From Phenylobacterium montanum (GTDB taxonomy: Bacteria; Pseudomonadota; Alphaproteobacteria; Caulobacterales; Caulobacteraceae): a stretch of DNA of 64,000 nt. Every line of letters begins with the position of its first letter. Position 1 is the first letter of the stretch. Of the stretch, positions 47,486-56,843 are shown piece after piece. Below the pieces are notes generated by a model, which saw nothing but the letters and a program-made list of their open reading frames with translations, was not told the origin of the DNA and searched no databases. The position numbers were made by a program, and so were the translations under genes. The stretch spans positions 558,001-622,000 of the forward strand of contig NZ_CP073078.1 in assembly GCF_018135625.1 (NCBI RefSeq). Reading direction: 5' to 3'.

Positions 47486-48502
47486 CTAATTCACGCTCAG
47501 AGCGCCGGATTCGCTGACCTCGGCGCGTTCGGCGTACTTCTGCGCCAGGAAGGCGCAGGCCATCAACTGAATCTGGTGAAAGATCATCAGCGGCAGCACG
47601 ATCAGCCCTACCTGGCCGGCCGGAAACAGGATCGAGGCCATGGGCACGCCGCTGGCCAGGCTCTTCTTGGAGCCGCAGAAGACGATGGTGATCTGGTCGG
47701 GGCGGGAGAACCCCATGGCGCGTGATCCGAAGGCGGTAGCGGCCAGCACAACGCCCAGTATGACCAGGCAGGCCGCCGCCAGGACCGCGATCTCCAGCGT
47801 TGAAACCTGGCGCCAGATGCCGCGCGTCACCGCCTCGCTGAAGGCCGTATAGACGATCAGGACGATCGAGCCGCGGTCGAACAGGCCGAGCATGGCCTTG
47901 CGCCGGTCGACCCACTCTCCGATCCAGGGCCGCGCCAGTTGGCCGGCGACGAAAGGGGCCAACAGCTGGGCGACGATGGCCCAGACCGAGTCCAGCGAGA
48001 ACCCGCCGTGCGAACGCAGCAGCAGACTGGCGAGAAGCGGGCTCAGCACGATGCCGAACAGGTTCGAGGCCGAGGCGGCGCAGACCGCGGCCGCGACATT
48101 GCCCCGGGCGATCGAGGTGAAGGCGATGGAAGACTGTACTGTCGAGGGCAGGCAGCAGAGGAAGGTCACACCAGCCAAGATCGGCGCGCTGAGCAGGCTC
48201 GGCGGGGCCAGGCCGGCGAGGAGGCCGAGGGCAGGAAACAGGACGAAGGTGGCCGCCAGGACGGTCAGGTGCAGCCGCCAGTGGGCCAGGCCAGCGATCA
48301 CCGCGTTGCGCGACAACCGCGCGCCATGAAGAAAGAACAGCAGCCCGATGGCGACCTTGGTCACCCAGCCCAGCGCCAAGGCGGCCTCGCCGCGGACGGG
48401 CAAAAGGCTCGCCACCCCGACCGTCGCCATTAGCGCGAGGATGTAGCCGTCCAGCCTGAGCCGGCGCATCAGGCCGCGAACGGCCGCCACAGCGCCGGCC
48501 AC
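47486..48502 (-). CDS. Bile acid:sodium symporter family protein
   Basis: Ten-helix secondary transporter of the BASS family, 338 residues; hydrophobic segments run across the whole protein (MATVGVASLLPV, VAIGLLFFLHGARLS, VLFPALGLLAGL, ILAGVTFLCCLPSTVQSS, VLIVYTAF and others). GARLSRN and FLCCLPSTVQSS are family hallmarks near the ion sites. The start could be GTG 48502 or ATG 48469 (MRRLRLDGYILAL); I give the longer form. It lies 4 bp after purF on the same strand. Substrate in bacteria is commonly unknown (organic anions or pantoate-like acids). Confidence 0.9.
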   Translation of the reverse strand: MAGAVAAVRGLMRRLRLDGYILALMATVGVASLLPVRGEAALALGWVTKVAIGLLFFLHGARLSRNAVIAGLAHWRLHLTVLAATFVLFPALGLLAGLAPPSLLSAPILAGVTFLCCLPSTVQSSIAFTSIARGNVAAAVCAASASNLFGIVLSPLLASLLLRSHGGFSLDSVWAIVAQLLAPFVAGQLARPWIGEWVDRRKAMLGLFDRGSIVLIVYTAFSEAVTRGIWRQVSTLEIAVLAAACLVILGVVLAATAFGSRAMGFSRPDQITIVFCGSKKSLASGVPMASILFPAGQVGLIVLPLMIFHQIQLMACAFLAQKYAERAEVSESGALSVN

Positions 48503-48506
48503 GGTG

Positions 48507-50000
48507 TCAGGCGCTGACGAGGAAGGACAATTGCCGCTCGACCAGGTCGTTGCGGCCCTCGGCGATCTCGCGGTCCAAGAGGCGCGTCGGATAGTCGCCG
48601 GTGAAGTAGTGGTCGGTGAACTGGGGCCGCTCGGCGTCGCGCTGGCCGGCGTCCATCGCCCAGTAGAGGCCCTCGACCGACAGGAAGCCCAGGGAGTCGA
48701 CCTCGAGGAAGCTGGCCATCTCCTCCAGCGAATGCCGCGCGGCCAGGAGCTTGTCGCGATCGGGCATGTCGATGCCGTAGAAGTCCGGATACATGATCGG
48801 CGGTGAAGCGGAGCGCAGATGCACCTCGGTCGCGCCCGCCTCGCGCACCATGCGCACGATCTTCAGCGAGGTGGTGCCCCGCACGATGGAGTCGTCGATC
48901 AGCACCACACGCTTGCCCTCGAGCACCGCTCGGTTGGGGCTGTGCTTCATGCGCACGCCAAGCTCGCGCACGCCCTGGGTCGGCTGGATGAAGGTGCGGC
49001 CCACATAGTGGTTGCGGATGATGCCCATCTCGAACGCCAGGCCGCTGGCCTGGGCGTAGCCCAGGGCCGCCGGCACGCCGGAATCCGGCACCGGCACCAC
49101 CACGTCGGCCGGAGTCGGCTTCTCCTCAAACAGCCTTCGGCCCATGCGCTTGCGCACCTGATAGACCGAGCGGCCGTTCACCACGCTGTCGGGGCGGGCG
49201 AAATAGACATATTCGAACACGCAGGGGCGCGCCTGGGCGGCGGGGAAGGGGCGCATGCTCTGGATGCCCTTGTCGGAGCAGACCACCATCTCGCCATGCT
49301 CGATGTCGCGCACGAAGCGCGCGCCGATCATGTCGAGGGCGCAGGTCTCCGACGCCAGCACGGGCTTTCCGTCCAGTTCACCCAGCACCAGCGGGCGGAT
49401 GCCCAGGGGATCGCGCACCCCGATCAGCTTCTTGTTGGTCAGGGCCACCAGGGCGTAACCGCCCTCGATCTGGGCCAGGGCGTCGATGAAGCGGTCGACC
49501 ACCCGCGCTTTTCGGGATCGCGCAATCAGGTGGAGGATCACCTCGGAGTCGGAAGTCGACTGGAAGATGGCGCCTTCAGAGACCAGCCGCTCGCGCAGGG
49601 TCAGGAAGTTGGTCAGGTTGCCGTTGTGAGCCAGGGCGATGCCGCCAGCCTCCAGGTCGGCGAACATCGGCTGGACGTTGCGGATGAAGCTGCCGCCGGC
49701 GGTGGAGTAGCGCGTGTGGCCGATCGCCGAGGCGCCCGGCAGCCTGTCCACAAGGTCGGCCCCGGCGAAGGCGTCGCCCACATGGCCCATATGCTTTTCA
49801 TAGTGGAACCGCTGGCCGTCGAACGAGGCGATACCGCAGGCCTCTTGCCCGCGGTGCTGCAGGGCGTGGAGGCCGAGGGCGGTGACGGCGCTGGCCTGTT
49901 CGACGCTGAACACGCCGAACACGCCGCATTCCAGCCGGGGCCGGTCATCGTCAGGATCGCGCCAGGGATGGGCGAGGGGCATGGAGGTCTCTTGGCTCAA
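48507..50000 (-). CDS. purF: Amidophosphoribosyltransferase
   Basis: First committed enzyme of purine synthesis: PRPP plus glutamine to phosphoribosylamine. 497 residues. The N-terminal glutaminase nucleophile is Cys25 (LECGVFGVF) after a short propeptide, with LHALQHRGQEACGI. The PRPP site is VVLIDDSIVRGTTS, and PDSGVPAALGYA precedes it. The start is a TTG overlapping the cvpA stop (TTGA); ATG 49982 is a possible later start with weaker coupling. Position next to cvpA matches the conserved cvpA-purF pair. Confidence 0.95.
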   Translation of the reverse strand: MSQETSMPLAHPWRDPDDDRPRLECGVFGVFSVEQASAVTALGLHALQHRGQEACGIASFDGQRFHYEKHMGHVGDAFAGADLVDRLPGASAIGHTRYSTAGGSFIRNVQPMFADLEAGGIALAHNGNLTNFLTLRERLVSEGAIFQSTSDSEVILHLIARSRKARVVDRFIDALAQIEGGYALVALTNKKLIGVRDPLGIRPLVLGELDGKPVLASETCALDMIGARFVRDIEHGEMVVCSDKGIQSMRPFPAAQARPCVFEYVYFARPDSVVNGRSVYQVRKRMGRRLFEEKPTPADVVVPVPDSGVPAALGYAQASGLAFEMGIIRNHYVGRTFIQPTQGVRELGVRMKHSPNRAVLEGKRVVLIDDSIVRGTTSLKIVRMVREAGATEVHLRSASPPIMYPDFYGIDMPDRDKLLAARHSLEEMASFLEVDSLGFLSVEGLYWAMDAGQRDAERPQFTDHYFTGDYPTRLLDREIAEGRNDLVERQLSFLVSA

Positions 50001-50623
50001 GGGGATTTCTCCACCACGTCGTCTAGGCCCTTCCGAGCGGCGTGATGATAACCGGAATCGGAAGATTGTTCGCTGTCAGAGGTTTGCGACCCATCGCCGC
50101 CCTTCACCGCGCTGGTGATGGCGGGGGTCAGCTGATGGGCCATGGACAGGCCCTTGGGCGCCAGGGTCTTGAGCGCAGTGGCGCAGACCTCGGCCAGGGG
50201 ATGCAGTTTGGCCTTGGAAATCCAGTCCGGCACCTGCTCGGGCGGGGTCGCAGCATGGAACAGCAGGGTCATCAGCCCGAGGGCGACCAGCCCCCGCACC
50301 AGGCCGAACGCGCCGCCCACCAGCCGGTCCGCGGTCCCCAGCACCTGGGTCTGGTGCACGCTGCGCGTCGCGGCCGCTGCGATCACCCGCAGCAGCAGGT
50401 AGGCGGCCAGGAACACCACCACCACGGCTACGGCGTTGCCGGCCCAGGCGGGATGGATTGCGGCCTTGGCCATGGGCGCGGTGAAGCGCAGGGCGAACAG
50501 GGCGATGAACACCGCCCCCACGAAGGCCACGACCGTCGTCACCTCGCGCAGGGCGCCGCGGATCAGGCCGACCAGGGTGGAGACGCCGAGGATCACCAGA
50601 GCGATGAAGTCGAACAGGGTCAC
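49997..50623 (-). CDS. cvpA: CvpA family membrane protein
   Basis: Inner-membrane protein of 208 residues named for colicin V production in E. coli. Four helices are visible (FIALVILGVSTLVGLIRGAL, VVAFVGAVFIALFALRF, AVAVVVVFLAAYLLLRVIAAA, GAFGLVRGLVALGLMTLLFHAA). The C-terminal 80 residues are polar, Ser/Asp/Lys-rich and longer than in E. coli. It starts at GTG 50623 and overlaps the purF start. A role in membrane homeostasis is known only loosely. Confidence 0.93.
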   Translation of the reverse strand: MTLFDFIALVILGVSTLVGLIRGALREVTTVVAFVGAVFIALFALRFTAPMAKAAIHPAWAGNAVAVVVVFLAAYLLLRVIAAAATRSVHQTQVLGTADRLVGGAFGLVRGLVALGLMTLLFHAATPPEQVPDWISKAKLHPLAEVCATALKTLAPKGLSMAHQLTPAITSAVKGGDGSQTSDSEQSSDSGYHHAARKGLDDVVEKSP

Positions 50624-50675
50624 GGCCGCACCTCGCCTGGGGAAATCCCTTCAGGCTGATCGGTCGGCAGGTTGC

Positions 50676-52043
50676 TCAATCCCAGACATCCTCGCCGATG
50701 CGGCGCACCGCATCGGCCAAACGGGCCACGCTCGTCATCGCGAAGGGCGAAGCCTCGGCAGGTCCAGCCGGCGCCAGGGCGCGGCCGAAGCCGAGTTTCG
50801 CCGCCTCCTTCAGCCGCGATTCCATGCGGCTGACCGGGCGAACCTCGCCCGAAAGGCTGACTTCGCCGAACACCACGCAGTCCTGCGGCAGGGCCACATC
50901 CAGGGCCGAAGAGGCCAGGGCGGCGGCGGCGGCGAGGTCCGCGGCCGGTTCGCTGATCCTCAGGCCGCCGGCGACGTTCAAATAAACGTCACGGGCGCCG
51001 AATCCAAGCCCGCATCGGGACTCCAGCACCGCCAGCACCATGGCCAGGCGGCCAGAATCCCATCCCACCACGGCCCGGCGGGGCGTCCCGTACGCGCTGG
51101 GCGCGACGAGAGCCTGGAACTCGACCAGGACGGGCCGGGATCCTTCGATGCCGGCGAACACCGCCGCGCCCGCGGCTCGCTCGCCGCCTTCGTTGAGAAA
51201 CAGGGCCGAAGGGTTCTTGACCTCGCGCAGACCCGCATCGCCCATCTCGAACACGCCGATCTCGTCGGTGGCGCCGAACCGGTTCTTGGCCGCGCGCAGA
51301 ATGCGGAAGGGATAGCCGCGCTCGCCTTCGAAACTCAGCACCGCATCGACCATGTGCTCGACCACCCGAGGGCCGGCGATCTGGCCGTCCTTGGTCACAT
51401 GGCCGACCATGACAATGGCGATGCCTCGTTTCTTGGCCAGCCGCACCAGTTCGCCAGCGGCGGCGCGGACCTGGGTGACGGAGCCCGGCCCCGCCTCGTG
51501 CGCATCGCTCCACAGGGTCTGGATAGAATCGACCACTACAAGATCAAACGCCTCGCGCTTCAGGCCATCCAGAATGTCGCGGACAGCCGTCTCGGCCGCC
51601 AGCTTCACCGGCGCGTGGGCCAGACCCATGCGCGCCGCCCGGCCGCGGATCTGCTCGATCGCCTCCTCGCCGGAGATGTAGGCGCACCGGCTGCCATTGG
51701 CGGCCGCGGTGGCGCAGACCTGCAGGAGCAGGGTCGACTTGCCGACGCCTGGATCGCCGCTGAGCAGGATGGCCGAACCTGGCACCACCCCGCCGCCGCA
51801 TACCCGGTCGAATTCCTCCACCCCCGTGGTGATGCGCGGCGGGGCGGGGGCTTCGCTGAGCAGGGTCTCGAAGGTCAGGCCGCGGGCCTTCGCGCCCTTG
51901 GCCGGGGCCAACGCCCCCGGGGGGCGGCTCTGCACTTCTTCAACCAGGCTGTTCCACGCGCCACAAGCCACGCACTGGCCAGCCCACTTGGCGTGGACCG
52001 CCCCGCAGGACTGACAGACATAGGTTGCGCCGTCGCGAGCCAT
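50676..52043 (-). CDS. radA: DNA repair protein RadA
   Basis: RecA-like ATPase helping branch migration in recombination repair. 455 residues. N-terminal zinc finger YVCQSCGAVHAKWAGQCVACGAWNSL in two CxxC pairs, Walker A in LLSGDPGVGKSTLLLQV, the RadA-specific KNRFG (AAKNRFGATDE), and a C-terminal Lon-type domain (LGFGARDVYLNVAGGLRISEPAADLA, then GEVSLSGEVRP). Its ATG is near the divergent promoter region 52044-52211. It heads the minus-strand run radA-cvpA-purF; a 52-bp gap separates it from cvpA. No LexA box was found upstream. Confidence 0.96.
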   Translation of the reverse strand: MARDGATYVCQSCGAVHAKWAGQCVACGAWNSLVEEVQSRPPGALAPAKGAKARGLTFETLLSEAPAPPRITTGVEEFDRVCGGGVVPGSAILLSGDPGVGKSTLLLQVCATAAANGSRCAYISGEEAIEQIRGRAARMGLAHAPVKLAAETAVRDILDGLKREAFDLVVVDSIQTLWSDAHEAGPGSVTQVRAAAGELVRLAKKRGIAIVMVGHVTKDGQIAGPRVVEHMVDAVLSFEGERGYPFRILRAAKNRFGATDEIGVFEMGDAGLREVKNPSALFLNEGGERAAGAAVFAGIEGSRPVLVEFQALVAPSAYGTPRRAVVGWDSGRLAMVLAVLESRCGLGFGARDVYLNVAGGLRISEPAADLAAAAALASSALDVALPQDCVVFGEVSLSGEVRPVSRMESRLKEAAKLGFGRALAPAGPAEASPFAMTSVARLADAVRRIGEDVWD

Positions 52044-52211
52044 GAAGGGGCGTCATGTGGGGTGAGAGGGACAGGGATGCAATCTGTCCTGAGTCGGACG
52101 CTCCAGCCCGGTTCAACTGACTTCGGATAACGTGAATCTTTCGGGTGTCAGCTGTCACAGGATGTGCCTAATCTTTGCCCTAGAGGGGGATCTCGAAAAG
52201 GGGGACAACCT

Positions 52212-53432
52212 ATGAGCCTCACCCAACCCAGTTCGGTCGGGTCGTCCGACCTGGTCAGCCGCGTCAAAGGCATCCTGACCGATCCCAGAAACGAATGGGA
52301 CAAGATCGCGGGCGAAACCGCCACGGTCGGCGGGCTATATGCCGGCTACGCCGTGATCCTGGCCGCCATCCCGCCGCTCGCCCGCCTGATCCACGGTGTG
52401 GTGTTCGGCTACGGCATGTTCGGCGTTTCCTACCGGCCGTCGATCTTCTTCATGGCGAGCCAGGCGGTGCTGACCTATGCGTTCAGCCTGGTCATGCTCT
52501 ATCTGATCGCGCTGGTGATCGACGGTCTGGCCGGCAATTTCGGTGGTGAAAAGAACCCGATCCAAGCCTTCAAGGTGTCCGTCTACAGCTATACGGCCGC
52601 CTGGGTGAGCGGCGTGTTCTTGGCGTTGCCGTTCCTCGGCGTCGTCACATTGCTGGGCGGCCTCTACAGCCTCTACCTACTCTACCTCGGCTTGCCCAAG
52701 CTGATGAAGGCCCCGCAAGACCAGGCGCTGGGCTACACGGCGGTCTCGGTCGTGGTCGCCATCGTGCTCTACATCGTCGCCGGCGTCGTGGTCGGCATGG
52801 TGACCATGCCCTTCGCCCTGATGGGCGGCGGCCTGCCGCATGGCGGCCAACTGACCGGCTCCATGCACCTGCCGGGCGGCGCCTCGGTCGACATGGACAA
52901 GCTGAACGCCGCCGCCAAGCAGGCGGAGATCGCCAGCGCCGCCATCAAGGCGCAGGAGAACGGTCAACCGCCGCCCGCAGGCGCGATCAAGGCCGTGGCC
53001 CCGGACGCGCTGAAGGCCCTGTTGCCCGACAGCGTCGCCGGCTATCCACGGACCGACCTGTCCGCCGAGAGCAGCGCCGCCGGTGGCTTTTCCGCCTCCC
53101 ATGCCGACGCCACCTATACGCAGGGCGACAGCCGCATCACGCTCAAGGTCTCCGACCTGGGGACCGCGGCGGGCCTGGCGGCCATGGGCGGCGCCTTCAA
53201 CGTCGAAGCCTCGCACGAAACCGCGACCGGCTATGAGAAGACCGGCAAGGTCGATGGGCGCATGACCACCGAGAACTTCGACCGCTCCAGCAAGCATGGC
53301 AGCTACTCGGTGATCGTGGCCGACCGATTCGTGGTCGAGGCCGAGGGCGATCATGTCTCCATCGACCAGCTCAAGGGGGCCGTCTCGGCGGTAGGCTTCG
53401 GTCGCCTGGAAGGCATGGGCCACAGCGGCTGA
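52212..53432 (+). CDS. Yip1 family membrane protein with extracytoplasmic domain
   Basis: Protein of 406 residues. The N-terminal Yip1 domain has about five helices (TATVGGLYAGYAVILAAIPPLAR, FMASQAVLTYAFSLVMLYLIAL, AAWVSGVFLALPFLGVVTLLGG, VVVAIVLYIVAGVVVGMV). A Gln/Ala-rich linker with AIKAVAPDALKALLPDS leads to a soluble C-terminal domain of about 140 residues (TYTQGDSRITLKVSDLGTAAG, SYSVIVADRFVVEAEGDHVSIDQLK). The domain pair is unusual for plain Yip1 proteins. ATG 52212 has AAAGGGGGACAAC upstream; an earlier in-frame start at 52164 lies within leader DNA. Function unknown. Confidence 0.85.
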   Translation: MSLTQPSSVGSSDLVSRVKGILTDPRNEWDKIAGETATVGGLYAGYAVILAAIPPLARLIHGVVFGYGMFGVSYRPSIFFMASQAVLTYAFSLVMLYLIALVIDGLAGNFGGEKNPIQAFKVSVYSYTAAWVSGVFLALPFLGVVTLLGGLYSLYLLYLGLPKLMKAPQDQALGYTAVSVVVAIVLYIVAGVVVGMVTMPFALMGGGLPHGGQLTGSMHLPGGASVDMDKLNAAAKQAEIASAAIKAQENGQPPPAGAIKAVAPDALKALLPDSVAGYPRTDLSAESSAAGGFSASHADATYTQGDSRITLKVSDLGTAAGLAAMGGAFNVEASHETATGYEKTGKVDGRMTTENFDRSSKHGSYSVIVADRFVVEAEGDHVSIDQLKGAVSAVGFGRLEGMGHSG

Positions 53433-53488
53433 CCGGATCGCGCGAGAAGGTTCGACCGGGCGGGCCGTGACCGCTATGGCTTGACGCC

Positions 53489-54793
53489 ATGGGGGACAGC
53501 GAGTCGACAACCGAACCCGAAGCGCGCGCCGGCGGGCGGCTCGCGGCCCTCCTGAAGCCGTTTCCGATCCTGCACGCCGGCAACGCCGGGGTGAACATGC
53601 TCTACACCCTGGGCCAGACCCTGGTGTTCGCCCGGGCCCTGGACGCGCGGCTGTTTTCGCAGACCATCTTCGTCGCCACGCTCAGCCTCTATCTCCTGCC
53701 GGTGAACCAGGCGGTCGCGCGGGCCAATTTCGTCGTCGTGCGGCGAGAGGTGGTCGGCGGGGCGGGCGCGCGGGGCTTGCCTCAGGTAGGCCTAGCCTTT
53801 CATGTCAGCCAGGCGCTGATGCTGGCGGCCGGCGTTCTTGGGCCGCTTCTGGCCGCGCCGCAGGGCCTCCAGGCCTATATGGCGCTGGCCGCCTTCTCGA
53901 CCTTCAACACCCTGTCCAATCTGTGGTTCTTCGAGCTGCAGATGGCCATGCTGGCGGTGGAGCGGCCGATCGGCTTCGAGGTGGCGAGCCTGCTGCGCCG
54001 CATCGCCAACGCCGTCACCCTGGCCTGGCTATGGTTCAGCCACGACTTTCTGGCGTTCGCCGTCCTGATCCTGGCCCAGGCGGTGATCTCCCAGGCCTGG
54101 CTGATGCGAAGGGTCGGGCGCGACAGCGACTTGTTCGCCTGGCCGCGCGGGTTGTCCGCCGCGGTCCTGGCGGAACACCTGAGCCAGCTCTGGACCTCGG
54201 TGCAGGCGACCTTCGCCGAGTGGCTGACCCTCAATGGCCCCTACGCCCTGTTCACCCTGCGCTTCGGGGTCGGCCCGGCGCTGATCGCCCTGGATGCAGG
54301 CATGAAGCTCTTGCGCGTCGGCCTGACCGTCACCCGCAACTTCAGCGAAATCGCTCTGCCCAGCGTCTCGCGCGCTGTCCTGGAGCGACGAGGCCACGCC
54401 GCAGCACGGACAGTAGCGGTTGTGCTGGCCCTGAGCGCGGCGCCAGTGGCGGTGTTGGCCGCCGCCTTGGTGTTGCAGGAACATTGGCTGTTCTCAGCCC
54501 TTCTGGCCAAGAACAACGTCATGCCCGCGGGCGCCGGCCCCGCCTTCGCCCTGGCGCTGATCGCCGGGGTGGGATTTCAGGCCGGATCGCATCTCGTCGG
54601 TCATGTAGGCCGGGCGCGGGAAGTCCGGGTTTTCACGGTCTGCGCAGCGATCAGCTTCATTGGTCTCGCCGCGGACCTCCTCCTGGCTCGGCCGAACCTT
54701 CTGGGCGCACTCTGGGCCGTCGCGATCGGGGTGGCGGTCACAGCCTTGGCGGGCCTCTGGACGATCGTGCGGACCCTGCGATCGGCGCGCTAG
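53489..54793 (+). CDS. Polysaccharide flippase-like membrane protein
   Basis: Polytopic protein of 434 residues with 12 or so hydrophobic segments, resembling Wzx-type oligosaccharide-lipid flippases (MOP superfamily). N-terminal part GNAGVNMLYTLGQTLVFARALDARLFSQTIF and conserved charged breaks between helices (RRIANAVTLAWLWF, GRDSDLFAWPRG) are seen. No enzyme motifs. The ATG at 53489 lies 56 bp after the Yip1 gene. It converges on the polysaccharide deacetylase gene, their stops sharing CTAG (54790-54793). A role in surface-polysaccharide export is inferred from fold and neighbour. Confidence 0.78.
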   Translation: MGDSESTTEPEARAGGRLAALLKPFPILHAGNAGVNMLYTLGQTLVFARALDARLFSQTIFVATLSLYLLPVNQAVARANFVVVRREVVGGAGARGLPQVGLAFHVSQALMLAAGVLGPLLAAPQGLQAYMALAAFSTFNTLSNLWFFELQMAMLAVERPIGFEVASLLRRIANAVTLAWLWFSHDFLAFAVLILAQAVISQAWLMRRVGRDSDLFAWPRGLSAAVLAEHLSQLWTSVQATFAEWLTLNGPYALFTLRFGVGPALIALDAGMKLLRVGLTVTRNFSEIALPSVSRAVLERRGHAAARTVAVVLALSAAPVAVLAAALVLQEHWLFSALLAKNNVMPAGAGPAFALALIAGVGFQAGSHLVGHVGRAREVRVFTVCAAISFIGLAADLLLARPNLLGALWAVAIGVAVTALAGLWTIVRTLRSAR

Positions 54794-55557
54794 GCGGTGA
54801 GGCGCGCGGCCCCCTCGGCCATGGTCACGACCTCCAGGCCCAGTTCGCGAACCTTGCCTACGACCGCCTCGAAGGCTGCGGGCGTGCAGCCGTAGGGGGA
54901 GGGGGCTTCGGCGACGTCGTGGGTGTAGAGGATCAGCCAGGCGCCCTCCGCCATCGCCCGCTCCAGCCAGGTGATCCCGGTCCGGGCAGCGGCCGCGCCT
55001 TCGATCGCCACAGCGGGGGCCTGGTTGAGGTCCGATCCCTTCGACATCAGGCCCGCGTGGGTGGCCCGGAGCAGGTTGAAATGCGGGGCCAGGGCCGCCT
55101 TGGCCCCCGCAGAAAGGTCGCCGAATGGATAGGCGAAGGTCGTCGGAGCCGACAGCCCATGCTGCTCGAAGGCTTCCCGATTGCGCGCGGTCTCGGCGAC
55201 AGCCTCCGCCGGCCCGATCACCGCGCAGTTCCTGTGACCGTGTGTGTGGCAGGCGATCTCGTGCCCCTGGGCGGCCAGGGCCCGGACGGCGGACCAGTCG
55301 GCATAGGGTGCGAGGGGCCCATCCATGCCGTCCATGTAGCCGCCGCAGGCGAAATAGGTCCCGCGAAAGCCGGCGGCCTCCAGGCGTGCGCCGGCGAAGG
55401 TGGCGGCGGTGGCCGGCGCGTCGTCGAAGGTGAAGGACACCATCGCCCGAGGCGGCGCCTTGCAGGCTGGGCGCCGTGCAGCCAGGCGGGCCGTTTCGCG
55501 CCCTAGCTTGCCCACCAGGGTGTGGCGCCTTTCGAACTCGGCCGAATCTCGGGTCAT
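54790..55557 (-). CDS. Polysaccharide deacetylase family protein
   Basis: NodB-homology (CE4) protein of 255 residues. Motif 1 FTFDDAPATAATF has the first Asp pair, motif 2 CHTHGHRNC has the metal-binding His residues, and the later blocks TFAYPFGDLSAGA and LILYTHDVAEAPSP hold the remaining catalytic residues. No signal peptide is apparent at the ATG 55557, so it may be cytosolic or use another start. It removes acetyl groups from a surface or cell-wall polysaccharide in family members. It is convergent with the flippase and may serve the same polymer. Confidence 0.9.
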   Translation of the reverse strand: MTRDSAEFERRHTLVGKLGRETARLAARRPACKAPPRAMVSFTFDDAPATAATFAGARLEAAGFRGTYFACGGYMDGMDGPLAPYADWSAVRALAAQGHEIACHTHGHRNCAVIGPAEAVAETARNREAFEQHGLSAPTTFAYPFGDLSAGAKAALAPHFNLLRATHAGLMSKGSDLNQAPAVAIEGAAAARTGITWLERAMAEGAWLILYTHDVAEAPSPYGCTPAAFEAVVGKVRELGLEVVTMAEGAARLTA

Positions 55558-55652
55558 GGCCCCCAGTCATAGTCGAGTTCCCCGCTCACCGCATTTGCCA
55601 GGGCGCGCCGGCGGTGAGATGGTTTCAGAAAAAGCGGTATGAGGGACGCGCC

Positions 55653-56843
55653 ATGGCCTATGTGGAAGACCGGATCGTGCACGACGCCGACTCCCACCTG
55701 ATGGAGCTGGACGACTGCCTGGACGATTTCTTCGATCCCAGGCTCAAGGGGCGCTATCACGATCTGCCCTACTACCGGCACAAGGTCGGCGACCTGCGCT
55801 GGGCGCAGAAGGCGAGGGCGGAACAAGCCGATCCAGGCTTCCGCGCCGATGCCGACGCCAACATCCTCTTGCGAAAGAACTACCAGGCCCTGGGCTCGTT
55901 TCTGCCCGAGGACCGGCCGCGGGCGCTGGACCTCCTGGGCTTCGCCAGCCAGCTGGTCTTCACCACCTTCTGCCTCGGCAATTTCGGCCTCGATCACAGC
56001 GATGACCTGGAGCTGGCCTATGCCGCCGCCCAGGCGCACAACCGGATGATGACCGCCTTCTGCTCGGTGGACCGGCGGCTTCTGCCCACGGCTTACGTCC
56101 CGCTGGAGGATTTCGGGCTGGCCCGCGCCTGCGCCGTCGAGGCCATCGCCCTGGGCGCCAAGGCGCTCATGGTCCCGTCGATCTGCCCGCGCCGGCATTC
56201 GCCTAGCCATGTCGGCCTGGATCCGGTCTGGGCCATGGCCCAGGAGGCCGGATTGCCGATCCTGTTCCATGTCGGCGGCGAGCAGAAGATCAACCCAGCC
56301 TATTTCGACAACGGCAAGCCGCGGGTGAAGGATTTCCACGGCGGCGAAGAAAACTTCACCTCGGTCAGCTTCATGCCGATCCCCTATTCGGTGATGCAGA
56401 CCCTGGCCGCCCTGATCCTGGACGGCGTGCTGGACCGCTTCCCGAGGCTGAAGTTCGGCGCCATCGAGCTCGGCGCCTCCTGGGTCCCCGGCTGGATGCG
56501 GTTCATGGATTCCGCCGCCGCCGCATTTATCAAGAACGAGGACCGGCTGAAGGCCCTGTCGGCGCCGCCCAGCGAGATTGTCCGCCGCCAGGTGCGCGTC
56601 ACGCCGTATCCGCACGAGGACGCCGCCTGGATCATCGCCAATGCCGGGGAGGAGGTGGCCCTGTTCTCCTCCGACTTCCCGCACGTCGAGGGCGGACGGA
56701 ACCCCCTGAAGCGGTTCGACGACTCCCTGGCCGCGGCCTCCGAACGCGCTCGCCAGCGCTTTTATTGCGACAACTTCGTCGACCTGATGGGCGAGGGGCT
56801 GGCGGCCGATCTGCGCTATCCGGCCAAGGCCTCGGCCGCATGA
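55653..56843 (+). CDS. Amidohydrolase family metal-dependent hydrolase
   Basis: Amidohydrolase_2 (ACMSD-like TIM barrel) enzyme of 396 residues. Metal-binding and catalytic blocks: VHDADSHLMELDD near the N-terminus, LFHVGGEQK, GAIELGASWVPGWM and the C-terminal FSSDFPHVEGGRNP. ATG 55653 has GAGGGA 6 nt upstream; an in-frame open stretch to 55476 lacks similarity. Such proteins decarboxylate or hydrolyse aromatic or amino-carboxylic acids; the substrate here is unknown. It overlaps the MaoC-like gene by 4 nt (ATGA), pointing to a shared catabolic step. Confidence 0.88.
   Translation: MAYVEDRIVHDADSHLMELDDCLDDFFDPRLKGRYHDLPYYRHKVGDLRWAQKARAEQADPGFRADADANILLRKNYQALGSFLPEDRPRALDLLGFASQLVFTTFCLGNFGLDHSDDLELAYAAAQAHNRMMTAFCSVDRRLLPTAYVPLEDFGLARACAVEAIALGAKALMVPSICPRRHSPSHVGLDPVWAMAQEAGLPILFHVGGEQKINPAYFDNGKPRVKDFHGGEENFTSVSFMPIPYSVMQTLAALILDGVLDRFPRLKFGAIELGASWVPGWMRFMDSAAAAFIKNEDRLKALSAPPSEIVRRQVRVTPYPHEDAAWIIANAGEEVALFSSDFPHVEGGRNPLKRFDDSLAAASERARQRFYCDNFVDLMGEGLAADLRYPAKASAA

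Noticed and set aside
52044-52211. LexA box upstream of radA
   Set aside because: A GTTC is present near 52110 but the second half seven bases later reads TTCG, out of register, so the box does not fit.
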